A DNA stretch of 64,000 nucleotides from Streptococcus cristatus. GTDB taxonomy: Bacteria; Bacillota; Bacilli; Lactobacillales; Streptococcaceae. The translations under genes were made by a program, and so were the position numbers. Positions 57,070 through 64,000 of the stretch are shown here, piece after piece. The DNA is taken from positions 84,823 through 148,822 of the forward strand of contig NZ_RJNA01000006.1 of assembly GCF_003943815.1 (NCBI RefSeq), given 5' to 3'. The notes below the pieces were generated by a model. It worked only from the letters and a program-made list of their open reading frames with translations. It was not told the origin of the DNA and did not search any database. Positions within the stretch are counted from its first letter, which is position 1. The number at the start of each line of letters is the position of its first letter.

Positions 57070-57258
57070 TTAAACGCGTTCAACTTTACCTGACTTAAGC
57101 GCGCGAGCTGAAGCCCAAACTTTTTTAGGTTTTCCGTCGATCAAAACAGTAACTTTTTGAAGATTTGGTTTAACAGCGCGTTTTGTTTGGTTCATCGCGT
57201 GAGAGCGGTTGTTTCCAGATACAGTCTTACGACCTGTAAAGTAACATACTTTAGCCAT
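57070..57258 (-). CDS. rpmB: 50S ribosomal protein L28
   Basis: 62 residues, basic. Diagnostic N-terminus [22 protein letters not shown] and tail [18 protein letters not shown]. Single gene with its own terminator; GAGG lies before the ATG. Confidence 0.97.
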   Translation of the reverse strand: MAKVCYFTGRKTVSGNNRSHAMNQTKRAVKPNLQKVTVLIDGKPKKVWASARALKSGKVERV

Positions 57259-57393
57259 TAGTGTGTTTCCTCCTATTAGATCTAATATTACGGATGTGCT
57301 AGCACCACATACCGTACTATATTATCAAAAAACTTAGCTTTTGGCAAGTAAATTTTCCCAAACTTTGCAATTTCTGACCAATAATCCGTTTTC

Positions 57394-58059
57394 TTAAATG
57401 TAAACAATCTTCAAAGATCCAAAGGCGACGTTACCGCGCACATATAAAGTCTTATCTTTCTCATTGACATTATGCGGATTGACCACTGTACCGAAAGCAT
57501 TGTCCACATTCAGCTCTACTTGCCAGTTGCTTGGAATGTAAAGTACCGCACTACCGAAAGATACTTCCACATCAAAACTAGCAGAATCACCTAAAATTCT
57601 GGCATTATCAAAATAGACAGCCGCACTGCCAAAAGAACACTCTACTTTATCATGGATAAAATTATCCGAGTTGATATAGCGAGTGCCGCTGCCAAAGGAA
57701 ATCTCTCCTTCCTTTGTAGACAAGCCCTTGCCAGACAAATAACGGACACCCCAGATCCTTCCTGGCTTGAAAATCATGTTAAGCCCAATGCAGGCCAAAA
57801 CACCACCCATTACTAAGGTGCCTGTAGAGATTGCCAAGAAGTGATAGACAGAATTAGCAATTATCAGAGCAATAATCGTCATGATCAGAGCAGCACCAAA
57901 ATCTCGCTCTAAGAAATTTTCCAAGGCAAAATACGCAAACATGCCGACCAAAAGTAAGGGCCAGATATTAAAATTGAACATGGGAATACCGAAATTTCCC
58001 TGAAGCAAAACCCAGCCGGCTAAAACCAAAAAACCGACACCTAGAATTGTTTTTTTCAT
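57394..58059 (-). CDS. LiaF-like membrane protein
   Basis: 221 residues. About four N-terminal membrane helices (1-~105) and a C-terminal all-beta domain with repeated SFGSxxxYxxS units (GEISFGSGTRYINSDN, CSFGSAAVYFDN, VSFGSAVLYIPSNW, VAFGSLKIVYI), the fold of LiaF/YvqF proteins. LiaF restrains an envelope-stress kinase; here the partner encoded 5 bases upstream is a LytTR regulator, so this may be its membrane inhibitor. Inference from context, not proven. Confidence 0.8.
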   Translation of the reverse strand: MKKTILGVGFLVLAGWVLLQGNFGIPMFNFNIWPLLLVGMFAYFALENFLERDFGAALIMTIIALIIANSVYHFLAISTGTLVMGGVLACIGLNMIFKPGRIWGVRYLSGKGLSTKEGEISFGSGTRYINSDNFIHDKVECSFGSAAVYFDNARILGDSASFDVEVSFGSAVLYIPSNWQVELNVDNAFGTVVNPHNVNEKDKTLYVRGNVAFGSLKIVYI

Positions 58060-58064
58060 GATGA

Positions 58065-58511
58065 TTACCTCACTTCACTTAACTTTTCTTTTAGTAGTTG
58101 ATAATAATGTCTTGAAACATGCACTTTTTTATGCGTTTCAGAAAACTGGACGGAACTGGTACCCGAGAAAGACTTTTCTAGAGAATAAATCGCCCTAGCA
58201 TTAGCAATGGTTGATTTGGAAATTCTGCAAAAATAGCGAGGCAGCAATTCCTCCAACTTATAGAGTTTCAACTTGACCTCATAGGCATCATTGCGCGCGT
58301 GGGCAAAGATTTTGGCTCCATCGGTCTCGAAAAAAAGAATCTCCGCCAAGTCCACAAAATACTCACTATTTTCCTTATAAAAGAGAATGGCTGGAGCAGT
58401 CGCTTCATTCAAAGCATCTTGAATCTTCTGAATCCTCTCATCAATCCGCGATACTCGAATCACCAATTCTGTATCAGCCAAACGATCGTCTAGCTCAATC
58501 CGAATCTTCAT
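58065..58511 (-). CDS. LytTR-family transcriptional regulator
   Basis: 148 residues. No receiver domain: a short N-terminal helical part (~1-45) is followed by a LytTR DNA-binding domain (YFVDLAEILFFETDGAKIFAHA, RYFCRISKSTIANARAIYSLEKS, VHVSRHYYQLLKEKL). Such stand-alone LytTR regulators with a membrane partner form the LytTR regulatory systems of streptococci (HdrRM, BrsRM). The ATG at 58511 has GAGGAG upstream. Perfect 11-base direct repeats lie upstream of its promoter, suggesting self-activation. Confidence 0.88.
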   Translation of the reverse strand: MKIRIELDDRLADTELVIRVSRIDERIQKIQDALNEATAPAILFYKENSEYFVDLAEILFFETDGAKIFAHARNDAYEVKLKLYKLEELLPRYFCRISKSTIANARAIYSLEKSFSGTSSVQFSETHKKVHVSRHYYQLLKEKLSEVR

Positions 58512-58538
58512 AAGCACTCCTCCCCTCTTTCTATCTTC

Positions 58539-58606
58539 ATTATAACAATTTCTTGAAAAGAAACAAGGGACTTTCAGTAAGTGGTCAATTTGGAGCAGTA
58601 AGTGGT
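58539..58606 (-). promoter_or_regulatory. LytTR operator and promoter
   Basis: Two identical 11-mers, CAGTAAGTGGT at 58575-58585 and 58596-58606 (21-base period; minus-strand reading ACCACTTACTG), lie just upstream of TTGTTT (58566-58561), 16 bases, TATAAT (58544-58539). Direct repeats two helical turns apart at this position are the standard binding pattern of LytTR activators. Confidence 0.8.
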
Positions 58607-58867
58607 TATTTTAAAAGATTAAAATGAAATCAAAAATCTTGAATTTTCCCAGCATAAGGCTTCAAAGAAATTAATCATTACCCATTTTTATCAACACGAC
58701 AATACTGATTTACTACTATTTCTATGATCATAAGCTCTCTATCCAGCCTAACAATGGATAAACCAGGTATGAACAATTCTAACGCTCCTTCTCAAACCAC
58801 ACTTGGCTATTTCGCTTAGTTTTAGATAAAAACTAAAACCTATTCTCCATACTGGCTTACGTCTCAT

Positions 58868-58895
58868 TTGACAATTTTTTCCGTTTTGATATAAT
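58868..58895 (+). promoter_or_regulatory. SemiSWEET promoter
   Basis: TTGACA (58868-58873), 16 bases, extended -10 TGATATAAT (TATAAT 58890-58895). A near-consensus promoter, so probably strong. The ~260 bases between this and the LytTR operator show no gene. Confidence 0.85.
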
Positions 58896-58915
58896 GGACG
58901 CTAAGGAGGTATCGT

Positions 58916-59179
58916 ATGTCAAAACAAAAAATTAATCGTTTTGTCGGATCTATTGGAGCTTTTATTGGAATTCTTGTATTCGTCGCTTATATTCCACAAA
59001 TTATCGCAAACTTACAAGGATCCAAAGCTCAACCTTTCCAACCACTATTCGCAGCAGTTTCTTGCCTGATTTGGGTTATCTACGGTTGGACAAAAGAACC
59101 TAAAAAAGACTGGATCCTCATTATTCCCAATGCTGCGGGGGTGATATTAGGTGGCCTAACTTTTCTTACTTCTTTATAA
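58916..59179 (+). CDS. SemiSWEET sugar transporter
   Basis: 87 residues, one triple-helix bundle. The PQ motif is in FVAYIPQIIANLQGSKAQPFQP (~23-44; Pro-Gln in helix 1) and the conserved PNAAGVILG is in helix 3 (~71). Functions as dimer and moves sugars down their gradient; the substrate cannot be read. AAGGAGG lies before the ATG and the promoter is near consensus. Single gene. Confidence 0.9.
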   Translation: MSKQKINRFVGSIGAFIGILVFVAYIPQIIANLQGSKAQPFQPLFAAVSCLIWVIYGWTKEPKKDWILIIPNAAGVILGGLTFLTSL

Positions 59180-59191
59180 GAATTATATAAA

Positions 59192-59230
59192 CAAAACCAG
59201 CAACCCCATAAAAAAGGTGCTGGTTTTCTT
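59192..59230. terminator. shared terminator of SemiSWEET gene and tRNA-Thr
   Basis: AAAACCAGCA / TGCTGGTTTT stem with T-runs at both ends; it lies between the convergent SemiSWEET and tRNA genes. Confidence 0.8.
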
Positions 59231-59232
59231 TC

Positions 59233-59305
59233 TGCCGATTGCAGGGATCGAACCTGTGACCTACGCGTTACGAGTGCGTTGCTCTACCAACTGAGCTAAA
59301 TCGGC
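59233..59305 (-). tRNA. tRNA-Thr (CGT anticodon)
   Basis: 73-nt cloverleaf on the minus strand: acceptor GCCGATT / AATCGGC, D-arm GCTCAGTTGGTAGAGC, anticodon loop CTCGTAA giving anticodon CGT (codon ACG), T-arm with GTTCGATC. The discriminator base is A and CCA is not encoded. One A-C mismatch closes the anticodon stem. Confidence 0.95.
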
Positions 59306-59487
59306 CTCTACCTATCTCCTATTCTAGCACTCTGAATGATTTTGTCAAGTTCTATTGGCAGTTTGGAAACTCGAATGAAGCAAATATTTTACCTGAGAAT
59401 ATACAGTATCTTTTTGAAAGATCACCAGCAGTCAAACTCATATTTCAAACAAGTTCTAGAAAACCTTATTTTTCCGATATAAAGCTA

Positions 59488-59516
59488 TTGATGTAGCCGC
59501 TAAATTGTTTTATAAT
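59488..59516 (+). promoter_or_regulatory. promoter of DUF3290-DUF421 pair
   Basis: TTGATG (59488-59493), 17 bases, TATAAT (59511-59516). Confidence 0.75.
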
Positions 59517-59546
59517 AGCTTGAATTCAAAAAAAGTGAGGGATCTT

Positions 59547-59999
59547 ATGAAATTCTATTCATATGACTATGTACTGAGTCAGATTAGCCAGCAGAATTGG
59601 GTGATGGTGATTATATCAGCCTGCTTGGTTTTAGTGACGGGATTTTTCGCCTTTAAGGCCTATAAAGATAAACGAGGAAGTAAGTTCCGTGAGTTATCCA
59701 TTATTTCTATCTTGTCCCTAGTAGCCACTGTTTTGATTAGCATTACTAACTTCCAAAACAATCAGTCAAATGACAATCAATTCCGTAGCTCCTTGCATTT
59801 TATTGAGGTTGTCTCAAAAGAATTAGGCGTTGAGAAGGAAAAAGTCTACGTCAACACTTCAGCTACAACAGATGGAGCTATCATTAAGGTTGGCAAACAA
59901 TTCTACCGTGCTATTAGCGGAACCGATCAGGATAGCTATTTATTGGAAAAAATGGAACTGTACAAATCAGACGTTGAACTCGTGGAGGTTGAAAAATAA
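59547..59999 (+). CDS. DUF3290 family membrane protein
   Basis: 150 residues. Two membrane helices (~17-37 and ~50-72), then a soluble region (FIEVVSKELGVEKEKVYVN). DUF3290 proteins are known mainly as partners of DUF421 proteins, as here. The ATG at 59547 has GAGGG upstream; the longer frame includes the -10. Stop and next start share one base (TAATG). Function unknown. Confidence 0.85.
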   Translation: MKFYSYDYVLSQISQQNWVMVIISACLVLVTGFFAFKAYKDKRGSKFRELSIISILSLVATVLISITNFQNNQSNDNQFRSSLHFIEVVSKELGVEKEKVYVNTSATTDGAIIKVGKQFYRAISGTDQDSYLLEKMELYKSDVELVEVEK

Positions 60000-60628
60000 T
60001 GAGCTTTTTTATTACAATTGCAATTAAGTTAGCTTTGGGACTCGTTTCTCTCGTTTTTGTCATCAATATGACAGGTAAGGGAAATTTAGCACCAAGCTCT
60101 GCAACAGACCAAGTACAAAACTTTGTTCTCGGTGGCATTATCGGCGGGGTCATCTACAATAGCTCCATTACTATCCTTCAATATGCAATCATCCTAATCA
60201 TCTGGACTATTCTGATTTTGCTCTTAAAATGGCTGAACACCAATGTTTCCTACATCAAACACCTGATTGACGGGAAGCCAACTATTATCATCAAAAACGG
60301 CAAACTAGATCCTGAAGCCTGCCGTTCAAAAGGCCTATCCGCATCAGACGTCGCTCTGAAATTACGCTCCCAAGGAGTCTTCCAACTGAAAGAAGTCAAA
60401 AGAGCTGTCATCGAGCAAAATGGTCAATTGATTATCGTAAGAATTGGCGACGAAAATCCGAAGTATCCAATCATTACGGATGGAGTTGTCCAGCTTGAAA
60501 TTTTAGAATCTATTGGTAAGTCAGAAGAATGGTTGATGACCGAACTCCAAAAAGAAGGCTTTGAAAATGTCTCCGATATCTTCATTGCAGAATATGACAA
60601 AGGCGAAATTAATGTCGTGACTTATTAA
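59999..60628 (+). CDS. DUF421 family membrane protein
   Basis: 209 residues. Three N-terminal helices (1-~85) then the cytoplasmic DUF421 domain with GKPTIIIKNGKLDPEAC, GLSASDVALKLRSQGVF and VIEQNGQLIIVRI, as in YetF/YdfS proteins. In spore formers members affect germination; in streptococci the role is unknown. Shares one base with the DUF3290 gene. Confidence 0.9.
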   Translation: MSFFITIAIKLALGLVSLVFVINMTGKGNLAPSSATDQVQNFVLGGIIGGVIYNSSITILQYAIILIIWTILILLLKWLNTNVSYIKHLIDGKPTIIIKNGKLDPEACRSKGLSASDVALKLRSQGVFQLKEVKRAVIEQNGQLIIVRIGDENPKYPIITDGVVQLEILESIGKSEEWLMTELQKEGFENVSDIFIAEYDKGEINVVTY

Positions 60629-60764
60629 AAATGTTTTGTCATTTCGTAGCAGTTATTTGCTTTTTCTTAGTAAAGAGTCTATACTTGTATGTATTATCTC
60701 GCTTGAATGAGTATCAAACCGCATCCAACTTAGATAATACATTTAATAAAGGGAGGAAATTTCC

Positions 60765-60968
60765 ATGTCAATCGAAGAAAAATTCAACCAAGCTAAAGGT
60801 TCTCTCAAAGAAGGATTGGGAAAACTTACTGGCGATACAAAAACTCAAGCAGAAGGCACTGCTGAAAAACTAGCTTCAAAAGCGAAAGAAGTTGCTGAAG
60901 ACGCAAAAGGCGCTGTTGAAGGTGCTATCGCAGGCGTTAAAAACATTATCAAAAAAGACGAAGAATAA
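60765..60968 (+). CDS. CsbD-like stress protein
   Basis: 67 residues, highly charged and Ala/Lys-rich: [28 protein letters not shown] is the CsbD pattern, followed by a helical Ala-rich half and a lysine tail. Members are induced by general stress; the molecular role is unknown. GGGAGG lies 8 bases before the ATG; a strong terminator follows. Confidence 0.88.
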   Translation: MSIEEKFNQAKGSLKEGLGKLTGDTKTQAEGTAEKLASKAKEVAEDAKGAVEGAIAGVKNIIKKDEE

Positions 60969-60988
60969 TCATCATCTGTCGTTCTTAT

Positions 60989-61042
60989 AAAAAACACTCT
61001 TATCCTATGCTTTTAGCAGAACTAGGGATAAGGGTGTTTTTC
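60989..61042 (+). terminator. terminator of CsbD-like gene
   Basis: AAAAACACTCTTATCC / GGATAAGGGTGTTTTT long stem with a ~20-base loop. Confidence 0.85.
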
Positions 61043-61227
61043 TATATTGCTAAGGCATTGATTTTTCAGAATAGAACAAAAGAAGCCCAATAAGGAGAGG
61101 CTTGGAATATACGTAAATAAATTTTAACGTATTGAGGCAACTGACTCTGTCAGTTTGCAGCCACATTTGTAAGCGACTAAAGTCGCAACAACTATGTCAA
61201 TTACACCAATTTAATATAAAAATACAA

Positions 61228-61253
61228 AAAGAACACCAAGAAAGGTGCTCTTT
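61228..61253 (-). terminator. orphan terminator
   Basis: AAAGAGCACC-tttctt-GGTGTTCTTT followed by TTGTATTTT on the minus strand. The only coding sequence before it is a 24-codon relic. Confidence 0.65.
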
Positions 61254-61276
61254 GTAAGTATAATAATTCTTTCGAA

Positions 61277-61351
61277 TTAACGCTTACTAAATTGTGAAGC
61301 TTTACGTACTTTCTTAAGGCCTGGTTTGAAAGATTTTTCTTTGAATAAATT
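61277..61351 (-). pseudogene. C-terminal coding relic, unidentified
   Basis: A 24-codon segment on the minus strand, preceded in frame by TGA, ends FKPGLKKVRKASQFSKR and a stop, then a terminator hairpin 25 bases later. Basic composition, clean stop and terminator look like the tail of a lost gene. I cannot name the parent. Confidence 0.35.
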
Positions 61352-61429
61352 TCAAAAGCTTGTAATATCAATGTTTTCACAAGTTTTCAAAACTCAAAAT
61401 TTCATCCAATTCCAACTAATCTCATCTGA

Positions 61430-61493
61430 ATGGTGTGAACTTTATCCTAAAAATACACGAATTGAGCTGATAAATACTAAAAGTTCACACCAT
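61430..61493. repeat. 14-base inverted repeat
   Basis: ATGGTGTGAACTTT (61430-61443) and its exact complement AAAGTTCACACCAT (61480-61493) flank 36 bases. Could be a hairpin, a protein-binding pair or ends of a minimal mobile remnant. Confidence 0.7.
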
Positions 61494-61584
61494 TAGTTAA
61501 ATTATTTTTTGTTACATACATTTTTTTAGATGATATATCTCCTAATTTATTTCTTATAGCATTTGAGCAAACCTCCGTTATCAG

Positions 61585-61637
61585 AAAACAACCAGAAAGA
61601 AAAACCGCAAAATTAATATTTTCTTTCTGGTTGTTTT
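61585..61637. terminator. strong two-way terminator
   Basis: AAAACAACCAGAAAGAAAA and TTTTCTTTCTGGTTGTTTT: a 19-base perfect stem with T-runs on both sides. Probably ends the DUF389 transcript on the minus strand. Confidence 0.8.
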
Positions 61638-61810
61638 TTATAAATTGAATTTGCAGTAAAATACTTTACTCATTTACACTATCCCTTTCTTCTATGTACT
61701 TTCTTTCATCTAAAGAAAAACCTCGTATTCATCAATTTTATTTTGTTATAGGTAAGAAAGAAGAACAAACAAGAAAAACACGGCATAAAAACCTATTCAG
61801 TTCATCGTCC

Positions 61811-62860
61811 TCAATCCTTGTCTGCTTCATTTTCTTTTACGAGATCGTTTTGTGAATCTTTTTCAGAGAGTTTTTGATCGATATACTTGTCAATGTTTTC
61901 GTAAAATTCCTTGGTCGTCTCACTGTCTAATTTTGTCGAATTATGGACTTGATTGACTTTCAATTGAACAGATTGAATACCGTAAGAGTCTTGTTTTTGG
62001 CGAATGGTTTCTAATTCTTCTTCTGAAATCGGATCTCCAACAACTGTCAAGACCAATTCATTGCTACTTGACTTGTAGACTTGATTAATGATCGTATGAT
62101 TGGCGAACTCTTTTCCTACAAACTGTTTGATCCCTTCTTTTCGTGCTTGATCCATCGTCAGAGTGACTGCTGAATAGCTGGCTGGAAGAACCAATAATAC
62201 AATCAAGGAGATCAACCCAATTCTCATTTTCATGTTTAGCTCTTTAAATGAACTTAAGGGAGATTGTCTCATCATAATTCTTGTTCCAACAATATTGATT
62301 AGCATGATAAAGACACAGTTGATCAAGAAAAGATAGAGAGCCCCAAATAAAAATCGTACATTTCCATTAGCTAAACCATAGCCTGCAGTGCAGATAGGTG
62401 GCATCAGAGCTGTTGCAATGGCTACTCCTGGTACGATATTGTTTGCTTCTTTTTTCCTTGAACCAATAAAACCTGCTATCCCACCAGCAATAGCAATGAG
62501 AACATCCCAAATGGTTGGAGAGGTTCGTGCAATCAACTCGCTACTTGCATAAGATAAGGGAGAAATCCAGAAATACAGAGTCGAGACAAGCAAACTGACC
62601 AATACTTGAGTAAATAAAACCTCTAGAGATTGCTTGATTAAACGCGTATCAAAAATAGCTAAACCGAATCCCAGTCCAACAATCGGTGTCATGAGAGGTG
62701 AAATCAACATGGCTCCTATAATGACAGCTGTTGAATTCATATTTAGTCCGATAGAGGCAATAAAAATTGCACACATCAAAATCGCTGTATCTCTCAATCG
62801 AACATGAAGGTCATCGTATAATTTCTCACGGTATTCCCGTGTTGAATAATTGGCAGTCAT
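61811..62860 (-). CDS. DUF389 family membrane protein
   Basis: 349 residues. Six membrane helices (~25-235) with the family core FIASIGLNMNSTAVIIGAMLISPLMTPIVG and VPGVAIATALMPPICTAGYGLA (parts quoted), then a cytoplasmic domain and acidic, Lys/Asp-rich tail. Function unknown, possibly a transporter. It overlaps the potassium-channel-like gene by 4 bases (ATGA), so the two form one unit. Confidence 0.88.
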   Translation of the reverse strand: MTANYSTREYREKLYDDLHVRLRDTAILMCAIFIASIGLNMNSTAVIIGAMLISPLMTPIVGLGFGLAIFDTRLIKQSLEVLFTQVLVSLLVSTLYFWISPLSYASSELIARTSPTIWDVLIAIAGGIAGFIGSRKKEANNIVPGVAIATALMPPICTAGYGLANGNVRFLFGALYLFLINCVFIMLINIVGTRIMMRQSPLSSFKELNMKMRIGLISLIVLLVLPASYSAVTLTMDQARKEGIKQFVGKEFANHTIINQVYKSSSNELVLTVVGDPISEEELETIRQKQDSYGIQSVQLKVNQVHNSTKLDSETTKEFYENIDKYIDQKLSEKDSQNDLVKENEADKD

Positions 62861-63180
62861 TTGTCCTCTCCTCTTTCCTTATTTAAATTGGTATAATAAT
62901 TAAAAATAACAGCTGATAAACAGCCAAAAAATATGAGCCCATAAATCGTCAAGAAGACACTGGTAATCCTTCCAATCAAGGTCACAGCTAGGAGATCCCC
63001 GTAGCCGACAGTCGTCGAAGTCACAAAAGCATACCAAAGACCGTCTCCGTAATTTGTGATAGCAGGTTCAACTAGGAAAAGCACGCCTCCTGACCCAAAA
63101 ACAAAGGTCACAAAACTCAGAGCAAACCGAGTAAAACCCGTAACCTGCATAATATGCCATAACATTTTTAAACGTTTCAT
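62857..63180 (-). CDS. two-helix potassium channel protein
   Basis: 107 residues: helix 1 (~16-38), pore helix and selectivity filter TTVGYGDLLAVT (~57-68), helix 2 (~73-95). The TVGYGD filter marks K+ selectivity. No regulatory RCK domain, so minimal KcsA-like. AAGGAG lies 5 bases before the ATG and the start overlaps the previous stop codon. Probably cotranscribed with the DUF389 gene. Confidence 0.9.
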   Translation of the reverse strand: MKRLKMLWHIMQVTGFTRFALSFVTFVFGSGGVLFLVEPAITNYGDGLWYAFVTSTTVGYGDLLAVTLIGRITSVFLTIYGLIFFGCLSAVIFNYYTNLNKERGEDK

Positions 63181-63539
63181 TTGTTCTCCTTATTCATACT
63201 AGCTCCTGACCGAGCCGTTTTTTTCCAATAATCAAAGTGAAGATAGGACATGATCTCCATCAGAGAAAGATAGACAAACTGATAGATCTGATTTAAGCTG
63301 ATTATCAACTGATATTGTTTGAAAAATGACTGGAAGAAAGACCAGATATGACTGTCTTGAATCAGTCCCTTCTTAATATCAGACAGGATATTAGCTAAAG
63401 CTCCCAAGGACTGAAACGGTAAATCCTTGACATTTATATAGATCCGGTCCACCACATCATTCAGACTGGTATCTTGGATGGCATGAAATTCTCCAAAGAG
63501 AACTCCTGCCGCTCCAAGAGTAGAAACAAATTCCACCAA
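63177..63539 (-). CDS. unidentified ORF joined to broken TMEM175 gene
   Basis: The frame is open over ~120 codons; the ORF ends RSGASMNKENK, with AAGGAG for the channel gene in its last codons. The upstream boundary is unclear: the only start near 63539 is a TTG without ribosome site, inside the TMEM175-like gene in another frame. Contains two hydrophobic/aromatic stretches (IWSFFQSFFKQYQLIISL, FVYLSLMEIMSYLHF). Family unknown; may be the displaced tail of a membrane protein. Confidence 0.4.
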   Translation of the reverse strand: MVEFVSTLGAAGVLFGEFHAIQDTSLNDVVDRIYINVKDLPFQSLGALANILSDIKKGLIQDSHIWSFFQSFFKQYQLIISLNQIYQFVYLSLMEIMSYLHFDYWKKTARSGASMNKENK

Positions 63540-63763
63540 ATAATTTCTGAGGAAATTTTCTCAACCTTTTCCCATAATGTGTTTAGTGCCATCCATAACG
63601 ATCCCAACCAGAAAAAGGAAAGAAAACAAGCAAAGAAATTTTGCCGTAAATCCCAAAAAGCTTCAAGACTTGGTGTTGTTGGTTTTTCTAACTCTAAAAC
63701 CAAGATGGTCATAATAATTGCTAGAACAGCATCTGTCAATACAATTAATCTGTCTTTCTTCAT
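63461..63763 (-). pseudogene. truncated TMEM175-type channel
   Basis: Starts MKKDRLIVLTDAVLAIIMTI, the TMEM175 (DUF1211) first-helix motif (usually FSDxxxAI), followed by LRQNFFACFLSFFWLGSLW and EKISSEIIWWNLFLLL. Family members are ~200 residues; this one departs after WWNLFLLL and stops at 100 residues. The coding frame then appears to be taken over by another ORF. Likely a deletion or frameshift; sequencing error cannot be excluded. AGGGG precedes the ATG at 63763. Confidence 0.7.
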
Positions 63764-64000
63764 CGGATTGCATCCCCTTTCTTTTTTGTAACATTCTATC
63801 TTATCGCATAATATTGGATATTCTTTCATAATCCGACTACAAACAAAAATAAACCAAAAAGTATGTCCCTATTATACTATATTTAACTCTAGAAGTATTC
63901 ATCCATCTAATTAATAAATATATCATATTTCACAATAAGTGAATACTATCAAAGATTCATCCCCTTGCACTTCATCATGTAGTGTTGCTTAGATTTATCA

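Larger units (their letters stand above)
61044..61810. other. gene-poor intergenic stretch with inverted repeats
   Basis: About 770 bases without a convincing gene. It holds small hairpins (AACTGAC-tct-GTCAGTT near 61141; GCGACT-aa-AGTCGC near 61173), a terminator-like stem at 61228-61253 after a coding relic at 61277-61351, a 14-base inverted repeat at 61430-61493 and a strong two-way terminator at 61585-61637. Confidence 0.7.

Overview
The window is low-to-mid GC Firmicute chromosome and almost certainly comes from a Streptococcus of the mitis/sanguinis group. Supporting signs are a YSIRK-like signal with an LPXTG anchor on the pullulanase, a BOX element carrying a near-perfect copy of the boxA core, the dacA-suf and tagO-mecA neighbourhoods, manLMN followed by manO and serS, and CodY-, CcpA- and T-box-type control signals. 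No species is claimed. The sequence was read by eye: family names rest on motifs and remembered homologues, not on database searches.

Layout: 1-5.8 kb is the sucrose regulon (scrK, scrA; divergent scrB-scrR) with two ScrR-like operators and a cre-like site. 6-9.9 kb is a cell-wall pullulanase behind a promoter with a cre-like site. 10-12.7 kb is a degraded region: three tiny membrane ORFs, a GNAT acetyltransferase, a deleted IS256-type element and six 42-bp tandem repeats. 12.7-22.3 kb is housekeeping (pepP, efp, asp23, nusB; HAD-MazG fusion; L-asparaginase; a glycine T-box operon with a metallopeptidase gene before glyQ-glyS). 22.5-27.4 kb holds the mannose PTS, manO and T-box-controlled serS. 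27.6-36.5 kb holds a peptide-binding lipoprotein, a DacA homologue lacking its catalytic serine and lysine, and the sufCDSUB operon. 36.6-45.2 kb holds tagO, mecA, uppP, a DUF2207 protein, a glutamine-type ABC transporter and an SPFH protein. 45.3-50.1 kb is ilvBN-ilvC-ilvA behind a CodY-like box. 50.2-53.9 kb is a six-gene operon of two tiny membrane proteins, an ABC exporter and a DesK/DesR-like two-component pair. 54-58.6 kb holds a lipoprotein, fakA, asp23, rpmB and a LytTR regulator paired with a LiaF-like membrane protein. 58.9-64 kb holds a SemiSWEET, tRNA-Thr, small stress or membrane proteins, an 840-bp gene-poor stretch, and a DUF389/K+-channel/TMEM175 cluster with a broken gene.

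The sugar genes form a coherent carbon-scavenging set (sucrose, alpha-glucan, mannose/glucose) with CcpA-type sites. A ~175-bp structured repeat occurs four times between genes, three times between convergent genes, and looks like a portable two-way terminator. The most unusual items are the catalytically dead DacA homologue, that repeat family, the metallopeptidase inside the glycine T-box operon, the LytTR direct-repeat operator and the unlisted 58-residue gene heading the ABC/two-component operon.
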